Shown: positions 18,105-25,204 of the stretch, piece by piece
How positions within the stretch are numbered: position 1 is the first letter of the stretch
Layout of the letters: every line of letters starts with the position of its first letter
From: UBA4416 sp964541155
GTDB lineage: Bacteria; Bacteroidota; Bacteroidia; B-17B0; Aurantibacillaceae
Length of the DNA: 64,000 nt
Assembly (NCBI GenBank): GCA_964541155.1
Contig: CAZIPC010000002.1
Location: 386,431 to 450,430 of the forward strand
Direction of reading: 5' to 3'
Notes under the pieces: model-generated
Databases searched by the model: none
The model's input: the letters and a program-made list of their open reading frames with translations, nothing else
What the model was told of the DNA's origin: nothing
Translations under genes and position numbers: made by a program

Positions 18105-18162
18105 TTAAACTCGTATGTAAAAGTTTAAAATGGCTTAAATTTTCACATTTAGATATAAAAAG

Positions 18163-18170
18163 TATCTTTG
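18163..18170 (+). promoter_or_regulatory. -7 promoter box TATCTTTG
   Basis: Exact TAnnTTTG match ending 5 bases before ATG 18176, so the cdaA transcript would start at or close to the first codon. Confidence 0.6.
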
Positions 18171-18175
18171 TAATT

Positions 18176-18979
18176 ATGTTTATGGCACTACATATTTTAT
18201 TTATAACATTTAGTATTACTGATGCGATTGATATTTTATTAGTAGCAATTATGCTTTATCAATTATATAAAATGGTAAAGGGAACGGCAGCAGTAAATGT
18301 ATTTATAGGATTGGCATTAATTTATATAGTATGGATAATAGTTAGGGCTTTTGAATTAAAATTATTAGGCTCAATATTAGGAAAATTTATTAATGTTGGT
18401 GTAATAGCCGTTATGGTTGTTTTCCAGCAAGAAATAAGAAAATTTTTATTATATATTGGCTCAAACGAATTTTTAAAAAATAAAAACTGGAAAACACTAT
18501 TTTCTTTTTCTAATTCATCAAATACAGCTAATCGATTTATATTAGATGTAGATGCTATTATTAATGCATGCTATAGTATGAGTGAAACAAAAACAGGAGC
18601 TCTAATGGTTATTTCTCGAAAATCTGATTTGAAATTTTATGTTAATACTGGCGAAATTGTAGATTCAGCATTAACTGATAAAATGCTTGAAAATATTTTT
18701 TACAAAAATAGCCCTATGCATGATGGTGCTGTTATTATAAAAGACAATAGGATTATAGCAGCACGCTGTGTATTACCAGTTACAGAAAAAGAAAATTTTC
18801 CATCAAATTTTGGAATGAGACATAGAGCAGCTGTTGGCTTAACAGAAACAACAGATGCATTAGCTATTACTGTATCAGAGCAAACAGGGAGTATTTCTTT
18901 AACCGTTAATGGAGAAATTAACTCAAATTTAAATAAAGAAAAACTCAGGTACCTAATCGAAAAAAACATTAAAAATTAA
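18176..18979 (+). CDS. cdaA: Diadenylate cyclase CdaA (c-di-AMP synthase)
   Basis: A 267-residue protein with three N-terminal membrane helices (about 14-85) and a DAC domain. The active-site motifs are DGA at 183-185 (MHDGAVII) and RHR at 215-217 (GMRHRAAVG). It makes cyclic di-AMP from two ATP, a second messenger for potassium and osmolyte balance and cell-wall stress. The start could be ATG 18176 or ATG 18182 two codons on; because the -7 box ends at 18170, a transcript starting a few bases later may favour 18182. There is no cdaR or glmM next to it, as is usual in Bacteroidota. Confidence 0.94.
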   Translation: MFMALHILFITFSITDAIDILLVAIMLYQLYKMVKGTAAVNVFIGLALIYIVWIIVRAFELKLLGSILGKFINVGVIAVMVVFQQEIRKFLLYIGSNEFLKNKNWKTLFSFSNSSNTANRFILDVDAIINACYSMSETKTGALMVISRKSDLKFYVNTGEIVDSALTDKMLENIFYKNSPMHDGAVIIKDNRIIAARCVLPVTEKENFPSNFGMRHRAAVGLTETTDALAITVSEQTGSISLTVNGEINSNLNKEKLRYLIEKNIKN

Positions 18980-18996
18980 TTTAATAACATATTCAA

Positions 18997-19036
18997 TTTG
19001 TGCTTTTTGATTAATCTTTGCGCTCTTTGTGATTAA
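18997..19036 (+). repeat. Imperfect tandem repeat upstream of the ABC-F gene
   Basis: TTTGTGCTTTTTGATTAA (18997-19014) is followed by the close relative TTTGCGCTCTTTGTGATTAA (19017-19036). Each contains spaced TTTG words, which may act as promoter parts for the gene starting at 19055; otherwise the role is unknown. Confidence 0.45.
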
Positions 19037-19054
19037 AAAATATATAAAACTATA

Positions 19055-20980
19055 ATGAATCTTCTTTCAGTAAATCAATTAAGTAAAAGTTTTGGCGATA
19101 AAGTTCTTTTTAAAAACATTAATTTTGGAATTAATTATGGCGATAAAGTTGCTTTAATTGCAAAAAATGGTTCAGGAAAATCTACATTATTTAAAATACT
19201 TCAAGGAATAGAAATCCCTGATAGCGGTGATGTTACTTTCCGAAAAGAGTTGCGAATTTCATTTTTAAGTCAAGAACCTAATTTAGACGACAATCACACT
19301 ATTGAACAAGCTATTTACGCAGGAGATAGTGATATGGTTAAAACAGCTATTGATTATGCTCATTTAGTAGAAACTCATTATGCCAATCCTACAGAAAAAA
19401 CCGAGAATCAATTGGATGTTTTAACTAATAAAATGAATGATTTAGAGGCTTGGAATGTAGAAACACAAATTATGCTTGTGTGTGCTAATTTAGGGCTTAA
19501 TGATTTAAAACAAAAAGTAAGTACACTTAGTGGTGGACAAAAAAAGCGTTTAGCATTAGCTCAAGTGATATTAAACGAACCTGATTTGCTGATAATGGAT
19601 GAGCCAACCAATCATTTAGATGTAACGGTTATTGAATGGCTAGAAGAATATTTACGCAGTTATAAAAAAAGTATTTTACTAGTAACCCACGACAGATATT
19701 TTTTAGATGAGGTTTGTGATAGAATTATAGAAATAGACAATCATTCTCTTTACGAATACAAAGGCAAATTTGCATATTATATGGAAAAAAAAGCCGAAAG
19801 AGAAATTATGCAAGCTTCAGAATTAGAGAAAGCAAAAAATTTATATCGTAGAGAACTAGAATGGGTAAGGAAACAACCAAGAGCACGAACAACAAAATCT
19901 AAATCACGTGTAGATGCTTTTTATGACATAGAAGCAAAAGCAAGAAAAAAGAGTTTTGATAAAAAAATAGAATTAAGCGTAAAAGTAGAAAGAATAGGTA
20001 GTAAAATTATTGAAGTTCACAATTTAAAAAAAGCATTTGGCAATAAAAAAATACTAGAGCCATTTTCCTATACATTTATTAAAGGAGAAAAAATAGGTAT
20101 AGTAGGACCCAATGGAATTGGTAAAAGTACTTTTATAAATATGCTTCAAGGTATTGAGCCCCCTGATACTGGTAAAGTAACTGTTGGTGATACCATTGTG
20201 TTTGGATATTATTCACAAAAAGGAATTCAGGTAGCAGATGATAAAAGAGTAATAGAGGTGGTAAAAGATATTGCCGAATTTATTCCTTTAGCTAATGGTA
20301 CATCATTAAGCGCTTCTGGTTTACTAACTCGCTTTAATTTTCCTCCAGAGGTTCAATATGGTCATGTTAGCAAATTAAGTGGTGGCGAAAGACGTCGTTT
20401 ATATTTATTAACTGTGCTTGTAAGAAATCCAAATTTTTTGATTTTAGATGAACCAACTAACGATTTGGACATTGTAACTTTGCAAACACTCGAAGAATTT
20501 TTATTAGATTTCCAAGGATGCGTGTTAATAGTGTCGCACGACAGGTATTTTTTAGATAGGTTAGTAGATCATGTTTTTGCTTTTGAAGGGCAAGGAATTG
20601 TTAAAGATTTTCCTGGAAATTATTCAGAATATCGTCAATGGAAGTATGATTCTGAGGCAGAGGCCGAAGAGTTAGCTAAAGAACACAAATCAACACCAAT
20701 TCCTTCTCTAGTTATTGAATCAACAAAACAAACAAAAGATGTTGCTTCTTCTAAATCAGTTATTACAGAAAAAAAGAAATTATCATTTAAAGAGCAAAAA
20801 GAATTAGAAGCATTAGATATTGAGTTACCTAAATTAGAAGCTAGAAAATCAGAGATTGAAACTCTTTTAGCTAGTGGCATTAACGATGTAAAAGAAATCG
20901 AAAAACTCTCTAATGAATTTACATTAATTTCCAATCAAATAGATGATAAAACTATGCGCTGGCTAGAATTACAAGAGTAG
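19055..20980 (+). CDS. ABC-F family ATPase (Uup-like)
   Basis: A 641-residue soluble protein with two ABC domains and no membrane helices. Walker A motifs are AKNGSGKST and GPNGIGKST; signature motifs are LSGGQKKRLALAQ and LSGGERRRLYLL; Walker B motifs LLIMDEPTNHLD and FLILDEPTNDLD. A C-terminal coiled coil (about 570-640, KKLSFKEQKELEALDIELPK) marks the Uup branch. ABC-F proteins act on ribosomes or nucleic acid and do not transport. The P-site tRNA interaction motif lies in the linker (KNLYRRELEWVRKQPRARTTKSK). No resistance context is seen. A shared terminator follows. Confidence 0.9.
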   Translation: MNLLSVNQLSKSFGDKVLFKNINFGINYGDKVALIAKNGSGKSTLFKILQGIEIPDSGDVTFRKELRISFLSQEPNLDDNHTIEQAIYAGDSDMVKTAIDYAHLVETHYANPTEKTENQLDVLTNKMNDLEAWNVETQIMLVCANLGLNDLKQKVSTLSGGQKKRLALAQVILNEPDLLIMDEPTNHLDVTVIEWLEEYLRSYKKSILLVTHDRYFLDEVCDRIIEIDNHSLYEYKGKFAYYMEKKAEREIMQASELEKAKNLYRRELEWVRKQPRARTTKSKSRVDAFYDIEAKARKKSFDKKIELSVKVERIGSKIIEVHNLKKAFGNKKILEPFSYTFIKGEKIGIVGPNGIGKSTFINMLQGIEPPDTGKVTVGDTIVFGYYSQKGIQVADDKRVIEVVKDIAEFIPLANGTSLSASGLLTRFNFPPEVQYGHVSKLSGGERRRLYLLTVLVRNPNFLILDEPTNDLDIVTLQTLEEFLLDFQGCVLIVSHDRYFLDRLVDHVFAFEGQGIVKDFPGNYSEYRQWKYDSEAEAEELAKEHKSTPIPSLVIESTKQTKDVASSKSVITEKKKLSFKEQKELEALDIELPKLEARKSEIETLLASGINDVKEIEKLSNEFTLISNQIDDKTMRWLELQE

Positions 20981-21002
20981 TATACCCTTGTATAGAAAAT
21001 AA

Positions 21003-21029
21003 AAAGCCCTTAGATTTCCTAAGGGCTTT
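21003..21029. terminator. Bidirectional rho-independent terminator
   Basis: AAAGCCCTTAG (21003-21013) pairs with CTAAGGGCTTT (21019-21029) around a 5-base loop, with A and T runs on either side. It serves the convergent ABC-F gene and rplI. Confidence 0.88.
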
Positions 21030-21049
21030 AAAATAATTGATTTTTAAAA

Positions 21050-21496
21050 TTACTCTGCAATAACTTCAAAGTTAATAGTTGCAGAAATTTCTTTAAATAA
21101 ACGAACCTTAGCTGTATAAGTACCTAAAGCCTTAATAGCTTCTTCGTTCATTTCAATGTTTTTACGTTCAACATCATAACCAGCTTTTTTTAATGCGTCA
21201 GCTAACTGAATGTTAGTTACCGAACCAAAAATCTTTCCAGATTCTCCAGCTTTTGCACCAACTTTAACAGTTACATCAGCAAATTTAGCAGCCATTGCAG
21301 TTGCTTCATTACGTAATTTTTCTTCTTTAAATGAGCTTTGTTTAATTTCTTCCGCTTGCATTTTTTTGTTGCTTTCAGTAGCTAACACTGCAATACGTTG
21401 AGGAATTAAAAAGTTACGACCATAGCCATTTTTAACTTTTACAATGTCATTTTTATATCCTAACCCTTTAAGGTCTTGTTTTAATATAACTTCCAT
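21050..21496 (-). CDS. rplI: 50S ribosomal protein L9
   Basis: A 148-residue protein with the L9 N-terminus MEVILKQDLKGLGYKNDIVKVKNGYGRNFL (KNGYGRNFLIPQ motif), a long connecting helix and a C-terminal domain with LFKEISATI. It binds 23S rRNA domain V. Last gene of rpsF-rpsR-rplI. Unlike most genes here, an AGAGGA sequence precedes the ATG on the coding strand, a fair Shine-Dalgarno. Confidence 0.97.
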   Translation of the reverse strand: MEVILKQDLKGLGYKNDIVKVKNGYGRNFLIPQRIAVLATESNKKMQAEEIKQSSFKEEKLRNEATAMAAKFADVTVKVGAKAGESGKIFGSVTNIQLADALKKAGYDVERKNIEMNEEAIKALGTYTAKVRLFKEISATINFEVIAE

Positions 21497-21515
21497 GTTG
21501 TTTATCCTCTTTTAA

Positions 21516-21779
21516 TTATTTTAAACCATCTGCTAAATAAGGCATTAAAGCAATGTGACGAGCACGTTTAACTGCCTGAGATACCTTACGTTGAAATTTC
21601 AATGAAGTTCCAGTTAAACGACGAGGTAATAATTTACCTTGCTCATTCACGAACTTTAATAAAAAGTCTGCGTCTTTGTAATCAATATATTTAATACCTA
21701 ACTTTTTAAAGCGACAGTATTTTTTCTTTTTAACCTCAGCACTTGGAGGATTTAAAAAGCGTACTTCATTTTTTGCCAT
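21516..21779 (-). CDS. rpsR: 30S ribosomal protein S18
   Basis: An 87-residue protein with the S18 core CRFKKLGIKYIDYKD, LPRRLTGTSLKFQRKVSQAVKRARHIAL and a basic composition. It pairs with S6 on the 30S platform, matching its place between rpsF and rplI. Gaps to the neighbours are 29 and 19 bases. Confidence 0.97.
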   Translation of the reverse strand: MAKNEVRFLNPPSAEVKKKKYCRFKKLGIKYIDYKDADFLLKFVNEQGKLLPRRLTGTSLKFQRKVSQAVKRARHIALMPYLADGLK

Positions 21780-21808
21780 TTTGTAATTCTTTTTTTGGAG
21801 TTAATAAA

Positions 21809-22177
21809 TTAAGCTTCTGCCTTTTTAGTTTTAGCAACTTTAGCTTCAGATTGTTTTCCACGTCTCTTGTCTGCCCAAGTAGCTGCATGTTTTTCTAAAG
21901 CAATTGTTAAGAAACGTAAAACACGTTCATCACGTTTAAATTGTAATTCTAATTCTGCAATCTCAGTTCCTTTTCCAGTATAATCAATCAGGTGATAAAA
22001 CCCAGTTGTTTTTTTCTGAATTGGGTAAGCCAATTTTTTTAGGCCCCAGTTTTCTCTGTGATTAACTTTTGCTCCCAAATCCGTAAGGATTTTTTCAAAC
22101 TTTTTTGCGGCCTCCTTTGCCTGATCTTCAGACAAAACGGGAGTTAAAATGAAGACCGTCTCATAGCGTTTTTCCAT
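21809..22177 (-). CDS. rpsF: 30S ribosomal protein S6
   Basis: A 122-residue protein with RYETVFILTPVLSEDQAKEA and the RVLRFLTIALEKH strand typical of S6, plus a lysine-rich C-terminal tail. First gene of the ribosomal operon. An exact -7 box at 22203-22210 implies a leader of only about 20 nt, too short for the S6:S18 autoregulatory hairpin known from other bacteria. Confidence 0.97.
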   Translation of the reverse strand: MEKRYETVFILTPVLSEDQAKEAAKKFEKILTDLGAKVNHRENWGLKKLAYPIQKKTTGFYHLIDYTGKGTEIAELELQFKRDERVLRFLTIALEKHAATWADKRRGKQSEAKVAKTKKAEA

Positions 22178-22202
22178 TATTATTTATTTTAAATTAGGGC
22201 TG

Positions 22203-22210
22203 CAAATATA
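22203..22210 (-). promoter_or_regulatory. -7 promoter box TATATTTG
   Basis: Exact TAnnTTTG match on the minus strand, 25 bases upstream of the rpsF ATG. Best placed promoter for rpsF-rpsR-rplI. Confidence 0.65.
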
Positions 22211-22498
22211 GGCTAATTATTTGATAATGATACGTTTTACATAAAAAAATACCATATTCGTTTAAATATTAAATTTTATTTTTTTCTTTAAAAATATAAC
22301 TTAATGATTTACAATACTTTAAGTTATTTTGAAGTTTTATCAGATAAGAACTTTTTTTAAGTGTTTTTTAGTTTTATTCAAAAAAATATAGACGTTATTT
22401 TAGTATTTTTAACCAACATCTAACATCTATCATAAGTAAATGTATAGTATTATATAATATTATTAAAAAATGAAGAGTATAATACATTAATTAAAATT
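22211..22498. other. AT-rich divergent intergenic region
   Basis: About 290 bases between rpsF and the lytic transglycosylase gene, very AT-rich. It contains the perfect 12-base palindrome TATTATATAATA at 22448-22459. I see no open frame, RNA gene, terminator or exact -7 box for the plus-strand gene here. Confidence 0.5.
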
Positions 22499-23494
22499 AT
22501 GAGTTTTTTTATTTCTTTAATACTCACATTAAAAATTGCTATTTCTCCACCAGATAGTAGCATTGCCTTTGATTCTTCTTTTGATATCCGTCAGGAGGTT
22601 ATTTCTGTTACAAATGTAAAAACAAACGAAAAAATAGATTTTGTGTTTTGTAAGCAAATATATGAACTTGGTTGTGATACAATGCCTAATGTTAAATTTT
22701 GGCGAAATATTATGAATTTACATAAAGATTCTGCTTTATTTAATACACCGCATGATAGAAATGTATTAAGTAAAACTCATATAAGAAAATGGGAAGAATT
22801 AGATTTATTAAAAAAATCATGCTATAAAGATAGCCTCAGAAATTGGTATTGTTTATCAGATTCTGCAAGAATATTATTAACAAATGGTAAAAGTTTTTTT
22901 TATGATTTTGAAAAAGCATCATCTAATTTTAGTAGAGGAATAAATGATTTTATTTTAAATGGAGTGGATCCATGGTATGCACAAGCTATTTTAATGATTG
23001 AGAGTCCAAATAAATTACAAAAATCAAATGCTGGAGCATATGGTTCGTTTCAATTAATGAAAGATGTAGCTCGATTATTTGGATTGAAAATAAATAAACA
23101 TATTGATGAGCGTGCTGATTTTGACAGATCGGCTTTTGCAGCCTCAAGTTTGATAAAAAAAATATGTATACCAAAAACCAAACAAATATTAGATTCGTTA
23201 GGGATTGTAAATTATAAGGAAAATGAATTATGGTTTCGTTTATTGGTAATGCATGCATACCATGCAGGAGCAGGAAATTTAAGAAAAGCTTTATTCACTT
23301 TTAATCCAACACAGGGAAATATGAATTTGATTTATACTCTCTGGCATACTGAAACTAAACAATTTAAATCTGCTTCTCAAAATTATTCGCAATTAGTTTT
23401 AGCGGCTATGCTTGAAATAAATAAAAAATATAATTTAGAACCAAATACATTACCTGTAAACATCAAGTTAAACCAAAGTGCTTTATTAAAGTAA
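22499..23494 (+). CDS. Lytic transglycosylase, SLT (GH23) domain
   Basis: A 331-residue protein with a hydrophobic N-terminus (MSFFISLILTLKIAIS) that may be a signal peptide, though it lacks the usual lysines. After an N-terminal region of unknown fold (to about 155), the SLT domain has AILMIESPNK with the catalytic Glu, then NAGAYGSFQLMKDVA, and a later HAYHAGAGNLRKAL. The family cleaves peptidoglycan between MurNAc and GlcNAc, leaving 1,6-anhydro ends. It stands alone in the plus direction, close to a thioesterase gene. Its exact subtype (MltC/D-like) is not clear. Confidence 0.85.
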   Translation: MSFFISLILTLKIAISPPDSSIAFDSSFDIRQEVISVTNVKTNEKIDFVFCKQIYELGCDTMPNVKFWRNIMNLHKDSALFNTPHDRNVLSKTHIRKWEELDLLKKSCYKDSLRNWYCLSDSARILLTNGKSFFYDFEKASSNFSRGINDFILNGVDPWYAQAILMIESPNKLQKSNAGAYGSFQLMKDVARLFGLKINKHIDERADFDRSAFAASSLIKKICIPKTKQILDSLGIVNYKENELWFRLLVMHAYHAGAGNLRKALFTFNPTQGNMNLIYTLWHTETKQFKSASQNYSQLVLAAMLEINKKYNLEPNTLPVNIKLNQSALLK

Positions 23495-23571
23495 TTAACT
23501 TAACAAAATAGTTAAAAGTAAATTATTGTTTAATATTATTTTATGTAGCTTCACTTTTTTATTTTTAAAAC

Positions 23572-24015
23572 ATGAGCGTTTCAATTTGGCACAAGCAACC
23601 TAATTTAGCAGATATTAATGTATTAAATAATAATACATTAGGACAAAATTTAGGAATTGAATTTATTGAGGTTGGTAATAATTTTTTAGTAGCTAAAATG
23701 CCTGTTGATGAAAGAACAAAACAGCCTTTTGGATTATTGCATGGCGGAGCAAATGTGGCATTGGCCGAAACGTTAGGTAGCGTAGCATCTTTATTAGTAG
23801 TTAATAGCGATTTATTTATTGCTGTTGGTATTGAAATTAATGCAAATCATATTAAAGCTGTATTAACTGGTGATGTTAAAGGAGTGTGTACTCCTTTAAA
23901 TATTTCCGGTAAAAATCACGTATGGGATATTAAAATTTATAACCAATTAAATGAGTTAACTTGTGTATCTCGTTTTACATGTACTATCGTTCCCAAACAA
24001 AAATTTAGCATATAA
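23572..24015 (+). CDS. Hotdog-fold thioesterase, PaaI/MenI (YdiI) family
   Basis: A 147-residue acyl-CoA thioesterase. The catalytic region PFGLLHGGANVALAETLGSVAS has the HGG and the Glu of this family, and the first part (LGIEFIEVGNNFLVAKMPVD) matches. Members hydrolyse 1,4-dihydroxy-2-naphthoyl-CoA in menaquinone synthesis (MenI) or phenylacetyl-CoA-type esters (PaaI). No men or paa genes flank it, so the role is open. The stop shares one base with the ATG of the lipase-like gene. Confidence 0.88.
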   Translation: MSVSIWHKQPNLADINVLNNNTLGQNLGIEFIEVGNNFLVAKMPVDERTKQPFGLLHGGANVALAETLGSVASLLVVNSDLFIAVGIEINANHIKAVLTGDVKGVCTPLNISGKNHVWDIKIYNQLNELTCVSRFTCTIVPKQKFSI

Positions 24016-25130
24016 TGTTATTGATAAAACAAGCTATAAAACATAGTATCATAATAATATTAATGATGCTTTCGTTTTCTGTAAATTCTCAAACTAAGTT
24101 AAGACCAAATTTTAATGCCTCTGAATTTGTTGATGTTCTTCATTTAGAATGGTCTCATCAAGACAGTATGAGTAAATACGCTCCTACTAGTTTGCCTAAA
24201 AATTACAAGCGATATTACCGCTCAGCAGAAGTAGGGTTAAATAATAGATTTGATTTTTGGTTACGAGACGATTCTGTAGGTGTAATTTGTTTAAGATATA
24301 CAGTAGGAGGTACAAGCTGGTTAGAAAATCTATACAGTGGTATGATTAAAGCAAAAGGTACTTTACATTTAAACGATACAACTCATTTTGAGTATAATTT
24401 TTCTGATAATGAGCAAGCTTTAGTGCATCATGGCTGGGCTATTGGTATTGCTTATTTAGCGCCATTGGTAACCAAAACTATAAACGAATATTACAAAAAA
24501 GGAATAAAAGAGTTTATTATAGTTGGGCATAGTCAAGGTGCAGCATTAGCCTTTTTAATGCGTTCGTATTTAAACTATGTATCGGATGCAATTATACCTA
24601 AAGATATTATTTATAAAGTGTATGGTAGTGCAGCCCCTAAACCAGGCAATTTATTTTATGCATATGATTTCGATTTTATTACTCGAGGAGGATGGGCATA
24701 TCGTATTGTAAATACTAGCGATTGGGTTCCTCAAACTCCTTTTTCTGTGCAAACAATTAATGATTTAAATCTGGTAAATCCTTTTTCAAAAAGAAAAGAA
24801 TTGATGAGTAAAAGTTTTAAGAAGCCTTTACTTAAATGGTATATTAATTATGCAATAAATGATATGGAAGGAGCAGCACAAAAAACCAACAAAAAGTATG
24901 AAAAATACCTTACCAAAAGAATGGGTAAAATCATTAAAAAATCTTTAAAAGAGTATAAAGCTCCTATTACTCAAAAAAGCAATTTTTATATGCCTACTGG
25001 AATTCCTATTATTTTGAAGGCAGATAGCGCTTATCATCAAAAATTCAAATTTGATGGTAAAAATGTATTTATTCATCACTTATTTGAATCATACATTTAT
25101 CTAACAAAATATTACTATTTAACGAAGTAA
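24015..25130 (+). CDS. Secreted lipase-like protein (class 3 lipase fold)
   Basis: A 371-residue protein with a signal peptide (HSIIIILMMLSFSVNSQ, cleavage near residue 25). The nucleophile elbow is GHSQGAALAFLM in the middle, with a following segment VYGSAAPKPGN and later TSDWVPQTPFS, which carry the expected acid/His region of class 3 lipases. The 80-residue C-terminal tail is basic. It probably acts on lipids or esters in the periplasm or outside. The ATG overlaps the thioesterase stop by one base, so the two genes are co-translated. Confidence 0.8.
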   Translation: MLLIKQAIKHSIIIILMMLSFSVNSQTKLRPNFNASEFVDVLHLEWSHQDSMSKYAPTSLPKNYKRYYRSAEVGLNNRFDFWLRDDSVGVICLRYTVGGTSWLENLYSGMIKAKGTLHLNDTTHFEYNFSDNEQALVHHGWAIGIAYLAPLVTKTINEYYKKGIKEFIIVGHSQGAALAFLMRSYLNYVSDAIIPKDIIYKVYGSAAPKPGNLFYAYDFDFITRGGWAYRIVNTSDWVPQTPFSVQTINDLNLVNPFSKRKELMSKSFKKPLLKWYINYAINDMEGAAQKTNKKYEKYLTKRMGKIIKKSLKEYKAPITQKSNFYMPTGIPIILKADSAYHQKFKFDGKNVFIHHLFESYIYLTKYYYLTK

Positions 25131-25204
25131 GTGTTTTTAAATAAAACCATACTTATTCTAAATAAATCTATTAAATTAGCCCCGTTTAAAAAAATCAAAA
25201 TCTT

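Noticed and set aside
22100..22200. S6:S18 autoregulatory leader hairpin before rpsF
   Set aside because: With the -7 box at 22203, the leader would be only about 20 nt, too short for that structure.
22448..22459. Palindrome TATTATATAATA as an operator
   Set aside because: Such palindromes are expected by chance in sequence this AT-rich; no second copy or regulator was seen.
23572..24015. PaaI as part of a phenylacetate operon with PaaZ
   Set aside because: The two genes are about 7.6 kb apart with unrelated genes between, and the thioesterase may as well be MenI-like.
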